Positions 44,052 through 55,564 of a stretch of DNA of 64,000 nt are shown in pieces. The notes under the pieces were generated by a model that was given only the letters and a program-made list of their open reading frames with translations, was not told the origin of the DNA and did not search any database. Source of the stretch: Azorinus chamasolen (taxonomy: Eukaryota; Mollusca; Bivalvia; Cardiida; Solecurtidae); assembly GCA_963576725.1 (NCBI GenBank), contig OY755241.1:32118853-32182852 (forward strand), in the 5' to 3' direction. A program made the position numbers and the translations under genes. Within the stretch, counting starts at the first letter, position 1, and each line of letters starts with the position of its first letter.

Positions 44052-46325
44052 TCACCCACAAGGAAGATCTTTCGGCGTCACCCCAAGCTGATAATTTGGG
44101 CACAACAACTCCGTCTGCGGACGTCTCGACATGCTGTCAGCATTGACATGTTTTTTCCCAGGTCGGTGTTGTAGAGTCATTTGATATTGACTCAGCTCTT
44201 CTAGCCACCGAGCAAGCTGACCTTGCGGGGCTTTGAAATTCATTAGCCAAGTCAAACTGCTATGGTCCGTTCGGACAGTAAACGGACGCCCTAGCAAGTA
44301 GTGTCGGAACTGCCTGGTGAACTTTACAATGGCCAGGAGCTCCTTTCTAGTGGTACAGTAACGCTTCTGTTCTGGTGACAGTCCAAGGCTTGCATAAGAT
44401 ATCACCTTCTCTTCATTGCCCTGGACCTGAGACACCACTGCACCAATGGCTACGTCTGAAGCGTCTGTATCCAAGACGAAACGGTCCGTCTTGTTTGGCA
44501 ACCCGAGAACTGGAGCCTGGGTCAGAGATTTCTTGACCTCTTCAAAGGCTGCTTCGTGCACAGGTTTCCAAACAAAGGGATTTTTTCCTGTCAGCTCATA
44601 CAAGGGCACAGCCATCCGGGCATAATCTTGAATAAAATTCCGATGGTAGTTCATCAGACCCAGAAACTGTTCCACATTTCGTGTAGACATCGGTCGGGGC
44701 CAGTCTTTTACCGTTTGAATGTCTTCGTCATCCAACTGCAGGCCTTCTTCCCCTACCCATCTACCCAAGAACTTCACCCTTGGTTTGCAGAACTCACATT
44801 TTCGTGGCTTCAGCTTTAGGCCATACTCCTGAAGCCTTTTGAGGACACCCTCTAGGTTCACCAGATGATCCTCAAAGTTTTTTCCCATCACTATGATGTC
44901 ATCCAGGAAGGCTAACACAGTATCCCAATTCAGTCCCCGTAGAACCAAATTCATGATACGACTGTATGTTGCAGGCGCATTGCATAATCCGAAACCCATT
45001 CGTACAAACTGGAATAAGCCATATTTTGTAATGAACGCGCTTTTCTTTCGGTCGGATTCCTTGATAGGCACCTGCCAGTATGCTGAGTTCGCATCCAGTT
45101 TAGAGAAGCACGTATTGGCTGCCAGGGTGTCCATGCATTCGTCTAACAAAGGAAGCGGATAGACATCCTTCCTGGTTACCGCATTCAGGGCACGGTAGTC
45201 CACACACCAACGGACCTGTCCGTCCCGTTTCCGGATCAAAACTGGAGCCGCTGCCCATTCGGATGTAGATGGTTCTATTACTTTGGCTCTCAGCATTTTA
45301 TCCAGATTTGCCTTTTCCTCATCCACAAAACACACAGGTGTTCGCCGCATTCTCTGTTTTACCGGAGGGGCCTCACCTGTGTCTATAGAGTGATCTATTT
45401 CAGTAAAATTGCCCAAATCGAAGTCGTCTTGTGCAAAGACATCCTGATACTTCGTGGTCAACTCTGTCAACTGCTGCACTTGGGAAGGGCTTAGGTGTTC
45501 ATTCGAATTCTCAATCATTGTCTCCAAATGTGTCGGTATTGAGAAACCTTTGGAACTGGCCGAGTATTCGTCCTCTGGTTCTTCCTTGACTGTATTCTGT
45601 ATTACAGCCACTTCTTCTGCCTTTCCGACTCGCTGACCCTGTTTAAAGGTCACATTTCGGTCGGAAGTATTCACTGCACATATCAATACCGACGAATCTG
45701 AAGCATGCACTGTGCGGGGCACCAATGCGGGCAGGGTCGATCTTGGTTCAAACACAAACTGCCAAGTCTTGGTTCCGGTTTTGCATGGCACCAATACCAC
45801 AGAGTTTGGTGGCACTATAGTTCTTCTTGCTACCACTACTCTGGAAACACCCTTTTTTCCAGATAATTCCATGCTTACTGGGACATCATCAATTTGGATA
45901 GTGTCCGTTTTCAGGTCAGTTTCTCCACAATGTTTCCTCAGCAGGTCTAGACCCAGAAGCATGTCATCTTGAATTGGGGCTACATATATCTCTTCGCTGC
46001 ACCATTTCTTTCCTAACTGCATGGGGACAGGTCCTACTATTGAACCACTAATTTTCATTTCCCTTCCTGCAGTATGCAGCACAATTTTCTTGATTTCTGG
46101 CGGTGGGACTTCCAGCTGCTTTAGCACCTTATCTGATATAATGGTGACTTGGGCTGCTGTGTCCACTACTGCCATTAGGTCCAGGTTTGCCAGTTTCACT
46201 GGTATACGGTAAGTCGGACCTGATCTCAGTTGTAGCACCACTGGTTCCTCGTCCTCCGGTATATCGGGCTCTGTCTTCATGGTGGTCTCTAGCCTAGACA
46301 CATCCTTATCAGAGTTACTTAACAC
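44052..46325 (-). CDS. gypsy 2 protease, reverse transcriptase and RNase H
   Basis: An open 757-residue frame. The protease region has LMAVVDTAAQVTII, with DTA in place of the common DSG/DTG, and DDMLLGLDLLRKH. The RT has VRWCVDYRALNAVT, FSKLDANSAYWQV, MGFGLCNAPATYSR and the catalytic TVLAFLDDIIVM. RNase H has FVLDTDASDVAIGAVV, KRYCTTRKELLAIV and VRTDHSSLTWL. The stop at 44052 comes before the integrase frame, which begins about 45 bases later in a different frame. It lacks its own clear start codon context, so it is probably reached by a frameshift from Gag. Confidence 0.95.
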   Translation of the reverse strand: MLSNSDKDVSRLETTMKTEPDIPEDEEPVVLQLRSGPTYRIPVKLANLDLMAVVDTAAQVTIISDKVLKQLEVPPPEIKKIVLHTAGREMKISGSIVGPVPMQLGKKWCSEEIYVAPIQDDMLLGLDLLRKHCGETDLKTDTIQIDDVPVSMELSGKKGVSRVVVARRTIVPPNSVVLVPCKTGTKTWQFVFEPRSTLPALVPRTVHASDSSVLICAVNTSDRNVTFKQGQRVGKAEEVAVIQNTVKEEPEDEYSASSKGFSIPTHLETMIENSNEHLSPSQVQQLTELTTKYQDVFAQDDFDLGNFTEIDHSIDTGEAPPVKQRMRRTPVCFVDEEKANLDKMLRAKVIEPSTSEWAAAPVLIRKRDGQVRWCVDYRALNAVTRKDVYPLPLLDECMDTLAANTCFSKLDANSAYWQVPIKESDRKKSAFITKYGLFQFVRMGFGLCNAPATYSRIMNLVLRGLNWDTVLAFLDDIIVMGKNFEDHLVNLEGVLKRLQEYGLKLKPRKCEFCKPRVKFLGRWVGEEGLQLDDEDIQTVKDWPRPMSTRNVEQFLGLMNYHRNFIQDYARMAVPLYELTGKNPFVWKPVHEAAFEEVKKSLTQAPVLGLPNKTDRFVLDTDASDVAIGAVVSQVQGNEEKVISYASLGLSPEQKRYCTTRKELLAIVKFTRQFRHYLLGRPFTVRTDHSSLTWLMNFKAPQGQLARWLEELSQYQMTLQHRPGKKHVNADSMSRRPQTELLCPNYQLGVTPKDLPCG

Positions 46326-46531
46326 CTCATTAAGGTCGGTCTCTCTTTTTAGAGCACTCTACACCTTGACATGTGTCCGTCTGTTCAGATCGGACACTTG
46401 ACAACACAAAAGAAGGGATCGCTCTGGGTCCTGTCTTGACTTGACTCGGACTCCTGCGGGCGATTCTTTAAACGGGTCACAGTTTTCAACCGTCAGGCCA
46501 CTCAAACTGCTCTCTTGGGTCGGCAACTGGC

Positions 46532-46817
46532 CTAATTTTCCGACCCGTCCTCGTTTAAATCCTCGTCGGTGCTGTCATCTTCCTCCATACCGATTTCACG
46601 CACCTTCTTTTTCTGAGGGCAATTGATCTTAAAGTGACCCTCCTGACCACATTGGTAACAGATGCGCCTCGGCCTGTCGTCCGTTGCTTTTCAGAGCTTG
46701 GGTCATACTTGTCATGGTCATTTTTGACTCCAATGATCTGAGTGCGGCCTCCATGGTCTTCATAGACTTCATGAGCCCTTCAACGTTTCTCCCCAAACTC
46801 TCTATTCTATCAACCAT
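46532..46817 (-). pseudogene. gypsy 2 Gag, nucleocapsid zinc knuckle
   Basis: A short coiled segment (ORF 46817-46629, RIESLGRNVEGLMKS) is followed in another frame by RRICYQCGQEGHFKINCPQ. This is a CCHC knuckle with the spacing CX2CX4HX4C that binds element RNA. It ends in an acidic tail and TAG at 46532-46534. It is separated from the main gag frame by at least one shift. Confidence 0.8.
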
Positions 46818-46859
46818 CTTGCCTTCCTCGGGTTGGTTTTTTGGTGAGGTAAAGGTCCG

Positions 46860-48101
46860 TTACGGACGTCTATTACCATCAACTCTAGCTGCCCGAGCTG
46901 CAGACGCATATTCCTCCTCCTCTTCTTCCACTTGTCTCAGCCTTGGAGTTTTGCTGTATATAGCCATGGACGACTGTTGGTATCTTTTGACCTTGTCCAC
47001 GGCCTCCTCCAGGGTCTGTGGCTTCGCATTAATTACGTGGAAGCCAGCTTCTTTGTCAGAGCACCCCTGAAGAAACCGGAGGATTGTCTGACGACTAATT
47101 TGGTCATCGGTCCAGTCTTGAAATGCCTCTATGGCCAAATTAGTGAGCCTCTCACACCACTCTATGAGCGACTCTTTCGGGTTTTGCACTGCAGATGAAA
47201 ACAGCATCTGTGTAGTTTCTGGTAGGTCTCGGATGTCGAAACGCTTGGCCAGTTTGTGCACTACCTCAAAGTAATCAAGAGATGGGCTTCTCTTTATCAT
47301 GTTGGCATAACATTTGCTCGCCGGTCCTTGAAGTACCCATGAGAGGACATCTCGGCGGGTCTTAGAATTCCAGCCTTCCGTATCAGCGTATGAACTGAAC
47401 TTATTGATGAAAGCCTGCCAATCGGACTTTCCATCAAAACTAATACCCCTCGGGACATTAACCTTGGGCGGAGGTTTTATTATTTCCGATTTGGGTTCTG
47501 TGGTGGTTGGAACACTGGTCGCGTCTTCGGACTCCTTTTTCACCCTTAGCTGCTGTATAAGCGGGGTCTGTGGTGAACGATATTGGGTCCATCGCCAATC
47601 TTGACTGGGGTCTCTTGGAGACGCTGAAGCAGTCGTTGGTTGATAACCATATCCCCGACCGGGGTCTATTGGAGACGCCCTAGTCGGCATTTGGTGATAT
47701 GGATACCCGTGACCTGGGTCTGGTGTAGACGCCATGGCAGTCATAGGTTGGTATCCATACCCTGTATCTGGCATTGGAGCTCCCTGGAAATATGAACTGG
47801 GGCCGGGTCTCCATTGACTGGCATACGGGTCAAGTTGACTCCTGTATGGTGTTTCAGGGGGACCGATGGGCCTAGCTGGGGTCCAGGGCTCAAAATCAAT
47901 AGCCTCCATTGCGGCTGGCAGATTTCTCACTCCTATTGTAGCAAACTCCTCTGGTGTAATATTGCCACTCGCCTCTCTCATGCTACAGATTAGGTCCACA
48001 GTCTTTTTCCCTACACCAGGAATAGACTCTAAATCTCTTGGAGAGCAAAAGTTGATCTTGATTTTGATAGGCATTGCTTGTGCAGAACGACCGTACGACA
48101 T
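46860..48101 (-). CDS. gypsy 2 Gag with N-terminal helix-hairpin-helix
   Basis: 413 residues. Residues about 13-50 (IKINFCSPRDLESIPGVGKK, then TVDLICSMREASG, PEEFATIGV) look like a helix-hairpin-helix of the ComEA type, normally a non-specific DNA-binding fold. Residues 70-190 are Pro/Tyr/Gly-rich with four imperfect repeats containing GYGYQP. From about 215 (GISFDGKSDWQAFINKFSSY) the chain is a standard Ty3 capsid: LSWVLQGPASKCYANM and LIEWCERLTNLAIEAF. The start ATG at 48101 follows the 5' leader. The stop at 46860 precedes the zinc knuckle, so the polyprotein is broken or shifted there. Confidence 0.9.
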   Translation of the reverse strand: MSYGRSAQAMPIKIKINFCSPRDLESIPGVGKKTVDLICSMREASGNITPEEFATIGVRNLPAAMEAIDFEPWTPARPIGPPETPYRSQLDPYASQWRPGPSSYFQGAPMPDTGYGYQPMTAMASTPDPGHGYPYHQMPTRASPIDPGRGYGYQPTTASASPRDPSQDWRWTQYRSPQTPLIQQLRVKKESEDATSVPTTTEPKSEIIKPPPKVNVPRGISFDGKSDWQAFINKFSSYADTEGWNSKTRRDVLSWVLQGPASKCYANMIKRSPSLDYFEVVHKLAKRFDIRDLPETTQMLFSSAVQNPKESLIEWCERLTNLAIEAFQDWTDDQISRQTILRFLQGCSDKEAGFHVINAKPQTLEEAVDKVKRYQQSSMAIYSKTPRLRQVEEEEEEYASAARAARVDGNRRP

Positions 48102-49424
48102 TGTGGGGCGTTAATTATCTACAAGAATGCCTAACCGCCTAATCAATCAATTAGTGTATCATATTCAAGGTCAACCACTGACACATGAACTGTTGAAAAG
48201 GTCAAATTGGGCTCGACACAATTAACAACTATATATAGTAAAAATGTCAATTCTAGCTTGACACAATTAACTGTTCTTAACTACTAATAGTGACACAATA
48301 ACCTATAGTTGTGGTCAAATAGAACTGACACAATCAATTATAGTTAAAAGTCAACAAAATTAGTAACCTGTAAATATTGTTAATACAGACACTGTAGTTA
48401 TAACAGGACACAATAACGTATAGTTGAGGTCAAATAGAATTGACACAATCAACTATTGATAAAAGTCAACAATATAATTAACCTGTAAATGGGGTTAATA
48501 CAGATACACTAGCTATAACAAGTTCCGGATTGACAATGCAGCACTAGCACTGTATAAAATAAATTTTCTAAACTGTTAAGCTTTTTCAGGTAGTGCTTAA
48601 CTTGACTGTTTTACTACCTGTTCTTATGAGTTTATCACTCCGGAATTTATTATAAATTTAATGACAATATCATCAAAGAAATTTTGGATCACTTAGATGG
48701 GAAGTGACAAAGTAGTTCACGTTACCATTTAAACCTATTATCCCTACTTGCATATACAAATTAATTCAATTTCGAGGCCAAAACGATGTAATTTCAATCT
48801 ACTTTCGATTTAATTTTGTAGCGAATGCTAAACCGGATGTTGTCAATGTTGTTTGCAACCGAAAATCTCGGGTGAATTTCACGCGAGACGAGAACAAATA
48901 AGTTAGCGCCAAAATCCTATTGCGCACCACGTCTGCGCATACATGCCGGAAATGGAGACCTCAATGGCGTCTTACCAATTTTTTTAGCAAAATATGAAAG
49001 TCACGTGGAAAATTGGAACTACGTTGTTATAGTTCGGAGGTCGAAAAAATGACTCAAACTGTTGCTAACAGCCTTCCCAATTCGAATATACACAAATCCC
49101 TTACCGGATTGTTCCTCCGAAGCGGAAAAACCTTGGCGAAATTTTGAAGTGAGCCGACTCCAAAACTACAGTTACATAAACTTATTGACCTCTTTTACAC
49201 GTATGCAAACACTGACGGACAGACTCCGAGATCAGGATTGCAACACAATGCAAAAGACAACGAAACTCTACTATAAAGCTATTGGAAACTTTAGAAACTT
49301 GAGTAACGGCTGGGCAAACTCCGAACGTCCGAACTCCCTATTCAAAGTTTCACCAATACAAATTACAATAAAATTTCACAGGATTTCCCAACTTTGAGCG
49401 CACTAAAATCAATATCCGACTTTA
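48102..49424. other. gypsy 2 5' leader with tandem duplication
   Basis: No coding region on the element's strand. A 116-bp unit (48292-48407) is repeated at 48408-48523 with modest divergence (words GACACAATAAC and GGTCAAATAGAA). The plus ORF 49062-49397 has no recognisable domain. Confidence 0.7.
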
Positions 49425-49437
49425 GCCGACAACGCCA
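49425..49437 (-). other. gypsy 2 primer-binding site
   Basis: TGGCGTTGTCGGC on the minus strand, one base after the 5' LTR end. It starts with TGG, as expected for pairing with a tRNA 3' CCA. It resembles the 3' end of serine tRNAs with one mismatch; the tRNA identity is tentative. Confidence 0.7.
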
Positions 49438-49438
49438 A

Positions 49439-49707
49439 TGTTGTGATTTCCTAAATACAATAAATATACAATTCACAGACAACAGTGAACTTACCTCAAA
49501 GTCTTCTGAGGAACACGTTACACGTGGACTTGTAAAATGTATATATTAGGTTTGTGTACGTCTGCACGCTTTGGTATTTGGAATCGAACTGCCGGGGATG
49601 CTGAAGGGGTTCACAGATTCAGGGTCAGGGGGAAGGCGGAGTCAGTATATGACGTCACGCGGTGACACACGAATAATCTATGTATAGCATAAGAGGGTTT
49701 CCCCACA
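49439..49707 (-). repeat. gypsy 2 5' LTR
   Basis: 269 bp, nearly identical to 38833-39090. On the element's strand a strong splice donor, TTTGAG|GTAAGT, lies at 49494. Confidence 0.95.
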
Positions 49708-51950
49708 ATTTCCAAAGAAAACTGGCCACCCCTGGTGCGGGGCCAATTTCAACCCCGGGGCTATAATTTGTATAACTTTTGTAGAGGACCTGAATATGAT
49801 GCTATGTGCCAAATACGAAAGCTGAGAATGTTTACTCCCAGTTTCAGATTTCACAATGTTTCTATTCAAACTGCCCACACCAGGGTCGGGGCCAATTTTG
49901 ACCCCAGGGCAATAATGTATATAACTTTCGTAGAGGACCTGAACATGATACTATGTGCCAAAAATGAAAGCTGATAACCTTCCCGTTTCAGAAGTTTTCA
50001 CTATGTTTCTATTGAAAACTGCCCACCCGTGGGGCAGTGCCACTTTTGGCCCCAGGGCCATAATTTAACTTTTCTAGAGGACCTTAACATGATGCTATGT
50101 GCCAAATATGAAAGCTAAGAACCAATTTTGACCCCAGGGCCATAATTTATATAACTTTTGTAGAGGACACGAACATGATGCTATGGGTCAAATATGAAAG
50201 CTGAGAACCTTCCGGTTTCAGAAGATTTTCAAAGTTATAATATACGTTTCTATTGAAAACAAAGCACCCCTGGGGCGGGGCCAATTTTGACCCTATGAGC
50301 ATAATTTATATAACTTATGTAAAGGACCTAAAGATGATGCTATGTGCCAAAGATGAAAGCTGAGAACCCTGTAGATTCAGAGAAGATTTTTAAAGGTTCA
50401 AATTGTTGATTGCTGACGACACACGCCAACGGACATTAGCGATTACAAAAGGTCACCCTGAGCATTTTGTGCTCTGGTGAGCTAAACAAGAGGGTCACGA
50501 GGCCCTGAAGCGTTCCCCTTAGAATACCCCGGGGCGTGGCAATTTTGACCCAGAAGTCATCATTTGTACAACCATTTTGGCCTGGGGATCATAATTTGAA
50601 CAATCTTGGTAGAGGACTATTAAATAATGATCTATACCAAATATCAAAGGTCTGGGCATTTTAGTAGAGATGTTTAATGAGCCTGGACGGATCATATTTT
50701 CGACCCAGGGGTCATAATTTGAACAATCTTTGTAGAGGACCATTAGATCATGCTACATACAACATCGACCCAGGGGTTATGATTTGAACAATCTTTGTAG
50801 AGGACCATTAGATGATGCTACATACTAAATATCAAAGGTCTAGACCTTACAGTTTCAGATAAGATTTCTGCAGATTTTCCTATGAACTGATAAGCCCCAT
50901 GGCAGGGCTATTTTTGGTCCGGGTCATAATTTGAACAAAATTTGTAGAGGACCATTAGATCATATTACATACCAAATATCAAAGGTCTAGGCCTTACAGT
51001 TTCTGAGAAGATTTTTAAATATTTTCCTATGACAAACTGATCAAGACCTTGGGCGGGGCCATTTTTGGTCCGGGGGTCATACTTTGAACAATTTTTGTAG
51101 AGGACCATTAGGTCATGCTTCATACAAAAATTCAAAGGTCAATGCCTTACAGTTTCAGAGAAGATTTTCCTATGAAAAACTAATAAACCCTTGGGCGGGA
51201 CCATGTTTGGCCCGGGGTCATAATTTGAACAATCTTTGTAGAGGACCATTAGATCATGCTACATACCAAATATCAAAGGTCCAGGCCTTAGTTTCAAAAC
51301 ATTTTTAAAGATTTTCCTATGAAAAACTGATTAGCCCTTGGGTGGGGCCATTTTTGGTCTGGGGGTAATAATCAATCTTTGTAGAGGACCATTAGATCAT
51401 GCTACATACAAAATATCAAAGGTCTATGCCTTACAGTTTCAGAATATTAAAAATGATTTTCCTACGAAAATCTGATACGCTCTTGGGCGGGGCTGTTTTT
51501 GGTCCAGGGGTCATAATTTGAACAATCTTTGTAGAGGACCATTAGATCATGCTACATATCAAAGGGCTAGGCCTTACAGTTTCAGAGAATATTTTTAAAG
51601 ATGTTCCTACTGATAAGTCCTTGGGCGGGGCCATTTTTGGCCCGGGGTCATAATTAGAACAATCTTTGTAGAGGACCATTAGATCATGTTACATACCAAA
51701 TAACAAAAGTCTAGGCCTTACAGTTTCAGAAGAGTTTTCTGTGAAAAACTGATAAGCCCCTGGGTGGGGCCATTTTTGGAGGAGATGTCGTTTGAAAATG
51801 GGGACGGGCGTCGGACGGATCGCGGTCAAAATAGCTCATCCTAAGGCTCAGGGTACTGTTTTACTAACAGGTGAGCTAAAAAGTTGACGACGGACACAGG
51901 GCGGTCACAATAGCTCACCTTGGAACTTCGTGCCAGGTGAGCTAAAAATG
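49708..51950. repeat. dispersed/tandem repeat array
   Basis: Two related unit types of about 150 bp repeat phrases such as TTGTAGAGGACCATTAGATC, ATCAAAGGTCTAGGCCTTAC and GGGGCCATTTTTGG. The same family forms the arms at 1365-2460. The right end carries GTGAGCTAAAA and CGGACGGATCGCGGTC-like words. Short ORFs are by-products of the repeats. Confidence 0.85.
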
Positions 51951-52261
51951 GTTGGCTCTTGCTACTCTGGTTGGCTAAAAATGAAAGACGATTATTTTGC
52001 AATTCTTTTTCTACTGTTGAATCTAAATGACAGAAAAAGGACACGAAGCATTTCTACATCAACATTTCAAAAACCAGAAGAAAATGTGTCAATTGGTTCT
52101 ATAGTGAGCTCTATAACCCAGTAAACACAACAGGTGTTAGGCGCGTGACAATTTCGTATAGTATACTACATAGTAATAGATCACGAAAGAAATCTGTCAT
52201 GCGCCAGGCATCTGTGGTAAACCATAGGTATACGTTGCGTGCATCGACTACAATCCCCCAA

Positions 52262-53711
52262 ATGTCCTTAAACAACATCCAAACATAACTTTTCATAGAA
52301 CTCACTTTCATAAACACAAACAAAAATTGTACTATAAATGAAAAAGTAGTAAAGTCAAGCAGGAAAAGCCACACACAAAACGCCACCATCACCAAAACAC
52401 CTACAGAAAGCATAGCAATTTATACGCGTACACACATACAGTAGAAAGTCACATACAAGACGCAATCACCACCAACACATCAATAGACAGCATGTCACAC
52501 ACACACAACCAAACACACGCAAACACACGAGAAGAACACAGAAAACACCAACAAATACACGAGCACCAGAGACAAACATGAAAAAAAACCACAAGCACAA
52601 ATACACAAGACAAACAAAAGTAAGGGTGACAAAGAGAGAACCGCCTTGGCACAGTCAGTAGCAAAATCACCACTGGGGGTTTAAACCGGTTTACGGACGT
52701 CCTAACCTCACACTTATCTCAAAGTCACCCTAGCTAAACAAACGTTGTAAATAAAGGTACCCCCGCCGGACTTCCCCACAACATAGAAGACAGTAATCAC
52801 AGTACAAAATGTAAAACAGCATAACAACTGTGAAAGTCCGTCAAATATGTACTCAATGACTTTGCTGAAGACAGAGCAACTGCAGGGAAGCCGTTAAGGG
52901 CACGACAGAGAAAAGGTAATACATGAGTCTTGTAAGCTTATCCCATTTCTGAGTTTAAGAGTATACCATCATAGAGTACTACCCTCGGCCTGTCATCGTG
53001 CAAGCAAAGAGGAAAGCGTAGCGACCGACTGTAAAGGGGTCGATAACCAAACATGCAGTGTGTTGCAATATAATAGGGTCATAACCTTTCTTCATGAAAA
53101 GTTTTAATGCGTTTAATAAACAAATCGTGAAAATTGATATGACCATGAATTTTCCTAAGTTTGTAGATAACATCACCATAGAAATCGGGATGAGAAATAC
53201 CTTATTGCAGTAACGTCCGTAAATTGCAGTTATATTTACTAATGAGGGGTAAATTTCGATGATAGAATTTTGAAAAAGCTTTCCGAATTTTATGATATAT
53301 GTAGCCTTGCTTAAGAAGTTTATGAGTTATAATTAAATTACGACTATTAATATCTACTAGCAAAGAACAGGCTCGGGCAAAGCGAATAAGTTGAGAAATG
53401 TAAACCCCATAAGATGTAGACCGGGGAACATCTCCATCTAGAAAAGGATAATTAACAATTTTGAAATCGAAATCTTCCCTTTTATCGTATATTTTAGACG
53501 AAACTTTATCATTAGTGATGGAAAGATTCAAATCTAAAAATGAAGCCTGAATGTCAGATGGGTTCGCTTTGTTTAAAGTAAGTTCTTTTGGGTAAATAGA
53601 AGAAACCATATTTTCAAAATAAGGATTATCCAAATTCAAAATATCGTCTAAATACCTAGACGTTTTATTAAAAGCACTAACAATGTCAGATTGTGTATCA
53701 GGTTTTAAACA
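52262..53711 (-). mobile_element. Naiad retroelement copy 2, 5' truncated
   Basis: Contains the 3' tail (about 52345-52978) and the C-terminal RT region. The 5' side is cut by a long-inverted-repeat element at 53712. The left 80 bases (52262-52340) recur inverted at 54439-54510. This copy lacks the mariner and so shows the empty target. Confidence 0.82.
52979..53708 (-). pseudogene. Naiad copy 2 RT C-terminal region
   Basis: Reads SRYLDDILNLDN (catalytic YLDD), IYPKELTLNKANPSD, DGDVPRSTSYGVYISQLIRF without a break at the site where copy 1 carries the mariner, and HKLLKQGYIYHKIRK. An in-frame TAA near 53203 and a one-base shift near 53090 disable it. It ends TACLVIDPFTVG...GRG and the TAG shared by copies 1, 2 and 4. 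Confidence 0.82.
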
Positions 53712-54438
53712 ATAAGCATTATAAAGGTAATCAACTCTACTTTCATTTTCTACAGAAAATGTACACCCCTCTCGGTTTTCATCTCATTAAACCAACAATT
53801 TTCAACCGATTTTAACAAAATAGGTACCGAATGTTAGAGAAATGAATACCCGTTACGGGAATGCTACTGCCATTTCGATACTTTCCAAATTGCAATAAAT
53901 ATTCAACCTCAAACAGCCATCAAGTGAAAGTCGGAAGAGATATGATTGCACCGTTTGGGTATATTTTATAGCACGACACTTCATTGGTCTACGGCTTACA
54001 GCTAACCAATGAGGCGTCGTGTTATAAAATTCTCGGTGCATGACCCAAGATGGTCGCTGCTTGTCGAATTCAAAATATCGCCGAGAAAAAGATTCGTTAT
54101 GTTTCTTTTAAAATATTGTTTGAGGCATTGAGCGTGGATTGTGACATTGTTTTATAGGGTTTTAGCTGTTTTTACCCGTGGTAGATAAACCGAAACAGTG
54201 CAATCAGATCTCTTCCGACTTTCACTTGATGGCTGTTTGAAGTTGGATATTTATTGCGATTTGGAAAGTATCGAAATGGCAGTAGTATTTCCGTAACAAG
54301 CATTTTTTTTCTCTAACAGTCGGTACCTATTTGGTTAAAATCGGTTGAAAACTGTTGGATTAATGAGATGAAATCCGAGAGAAGTGCGCGTTTTCTGTAG
54401 AAAATGAGAGTAGAGTTGATTACCTTTATAATGCTTAT
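53712..54438. mobile_element. non-coding element with 248-bp terminal inverted repeats
   Basis: Arms 53712-53958 and 54190-54438 are imperfect inverses (outer end ATAAGCATTATAAAGGTAAT). A second inverted pair, 53964-53988 and 54005-54029, lies in the centre (TTTTATAGCACGACAC), so the element could fold almost end to end. No ORF of note. It interrupts Naiad copy 2. I could not define a target duplication. Confidence 0.82.
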
Positions 54439-54510
54439 AGTACAATTTTTGTTTGTGTTTATGAACGTGAGTTTATGAAATATTATGGTGTTTGGATGTT
54501 GTTTAAGGAC

Positions 54511-55267
54511 ATTCCGTAAACAAAAACATTGCTTTGTTCGAATATGCAAAGATTTTTACGGTCAAATAAGGGATAAACTTAAAAGGCGCCAGAAACATGA
54601 GACAAATGGTCCAAATTCATTAGTCGGATCGACCTCGTCCCTGAGTGTGAACCGTTGACAGCCTTGAACGATTACTTATACGTCAAACATCGTAAAATTT
54701 GGCGTTAATATCAGCAATATATTCAATGAAAGTAACTTTCCTACAACGATCTTACACGAAAACGTGGTTTTACCGTTGTCCTTGCGATTTTCAACGTTTG
54801 GTCAAACTTTGGTCAAGGCTGCGTTATTTCATTGGACGTGCGGAAAATGGTGATAAATCACAAACAAGGTTGAATAGTTCGCTTTCGTTGACTGCCAATC
54901 AAAACGTGCATAACAAGAAGTCACGTGACATGACTTCGACGACTTGAAAATGAAAGTAAAAGTTGCTGACATGAGAGGAACATGTAAAAACACAGAAAGG
55001 ACAGTAGTTAAACCTCGATTTCGTGCAAGATCGCAGTAAGAAAGTTATTTTTATTGAATATAATGCTGATATGAACGCCAAATTGTATTGTGTTTGACGT
55101 ATAAGTAATCGTTTCAAGGCTGTCAGCGGTTCGCACCTGGGGACGCGGTCGTGTCTGACTTACTTATTTTGGCTATTTTGCTCATATTTCTGATGCCGTG
55201 TTTATTCCTAATTTTACCGGGAAAATCTTTGCATATTCGAATAAAACAATGTCTTTGCTTACGGAAT
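54511..55267. mobile_element. second non-coding element with about 270-bp terminal inverted repeats
   Basis: Arms 54511-54784 and 54998-55267 are imperfect inverses (outer end ATTCCGTAAGCAAAGACATT). It is separated from the first element by 72 bases that match 52262-52340 in inverse. The two elements are similar in size and design but do not share sequence. No coding potential. Confidence 0.82.
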
Positions 55268-55319
55268 AGCTTTTTTTTTATCAGATCAAACGTCTTACTC
55301 CTGTGCCAGTAAATAGTAA

Positions 55320-55564
55320 AGTACAAAAATGAGTCATGCAGGAAACACCACATACAGAACAAACAGTCGCCCGAACAGCAACACAAGGAAACAGCAAATG
55401 TTCATAACTATAAAAACATCAAGAGACACACAAAGACAAAACAAACATACAATAGGAGGAAGATGGAATTACCGCCTTGGAACGGTCAGTGACAAAATCA
55501 CAAGGGGGGGGGGGTAAACCGGTTTAAGAGCGCCCAACCTCACACTTATTCCATCCCCACCTAA
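55320..55564 (-). mobile_element. Naiad tail fragment, copy 3
   Basis: Starts AGTACAAAAATGAGTCATGC, exactly like the end of copy 1 at 7338, and follows it closely to the CCATCCCCACC word. No coding sequence is retained. The shared outer boundary at 7338 and 55320 probably marks the true 3' end of the element. Confidence 0.82.

Larger units (their letters stand above)
38833..49707 (-). mobile_element. full-length Ty3/gypsy retrotransposon with TatD ORF (gypsy 2)
   Basis: Two LTRs in direct orientation (38833-39090 and 49439-49707) flank 10.3 kb of coding sequence read on the minus strand. ATTT lies outside both (38829-38832 and 49708-49711), a 4-bp target duplication. A primer-binding site and polypurine tract are in place. 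The order is Gag (helix-hairpin-helix, capsid, zinc knuckle), PR-RT-RNase H, IN with PHD finger, then an accessory region with a C2H2 finger and TatD domain. The LTRs differ by a small insertion and little else, so the insertion looks recent, yet several one- to four-base shifts break the ORFs. Confidence 0.95.
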
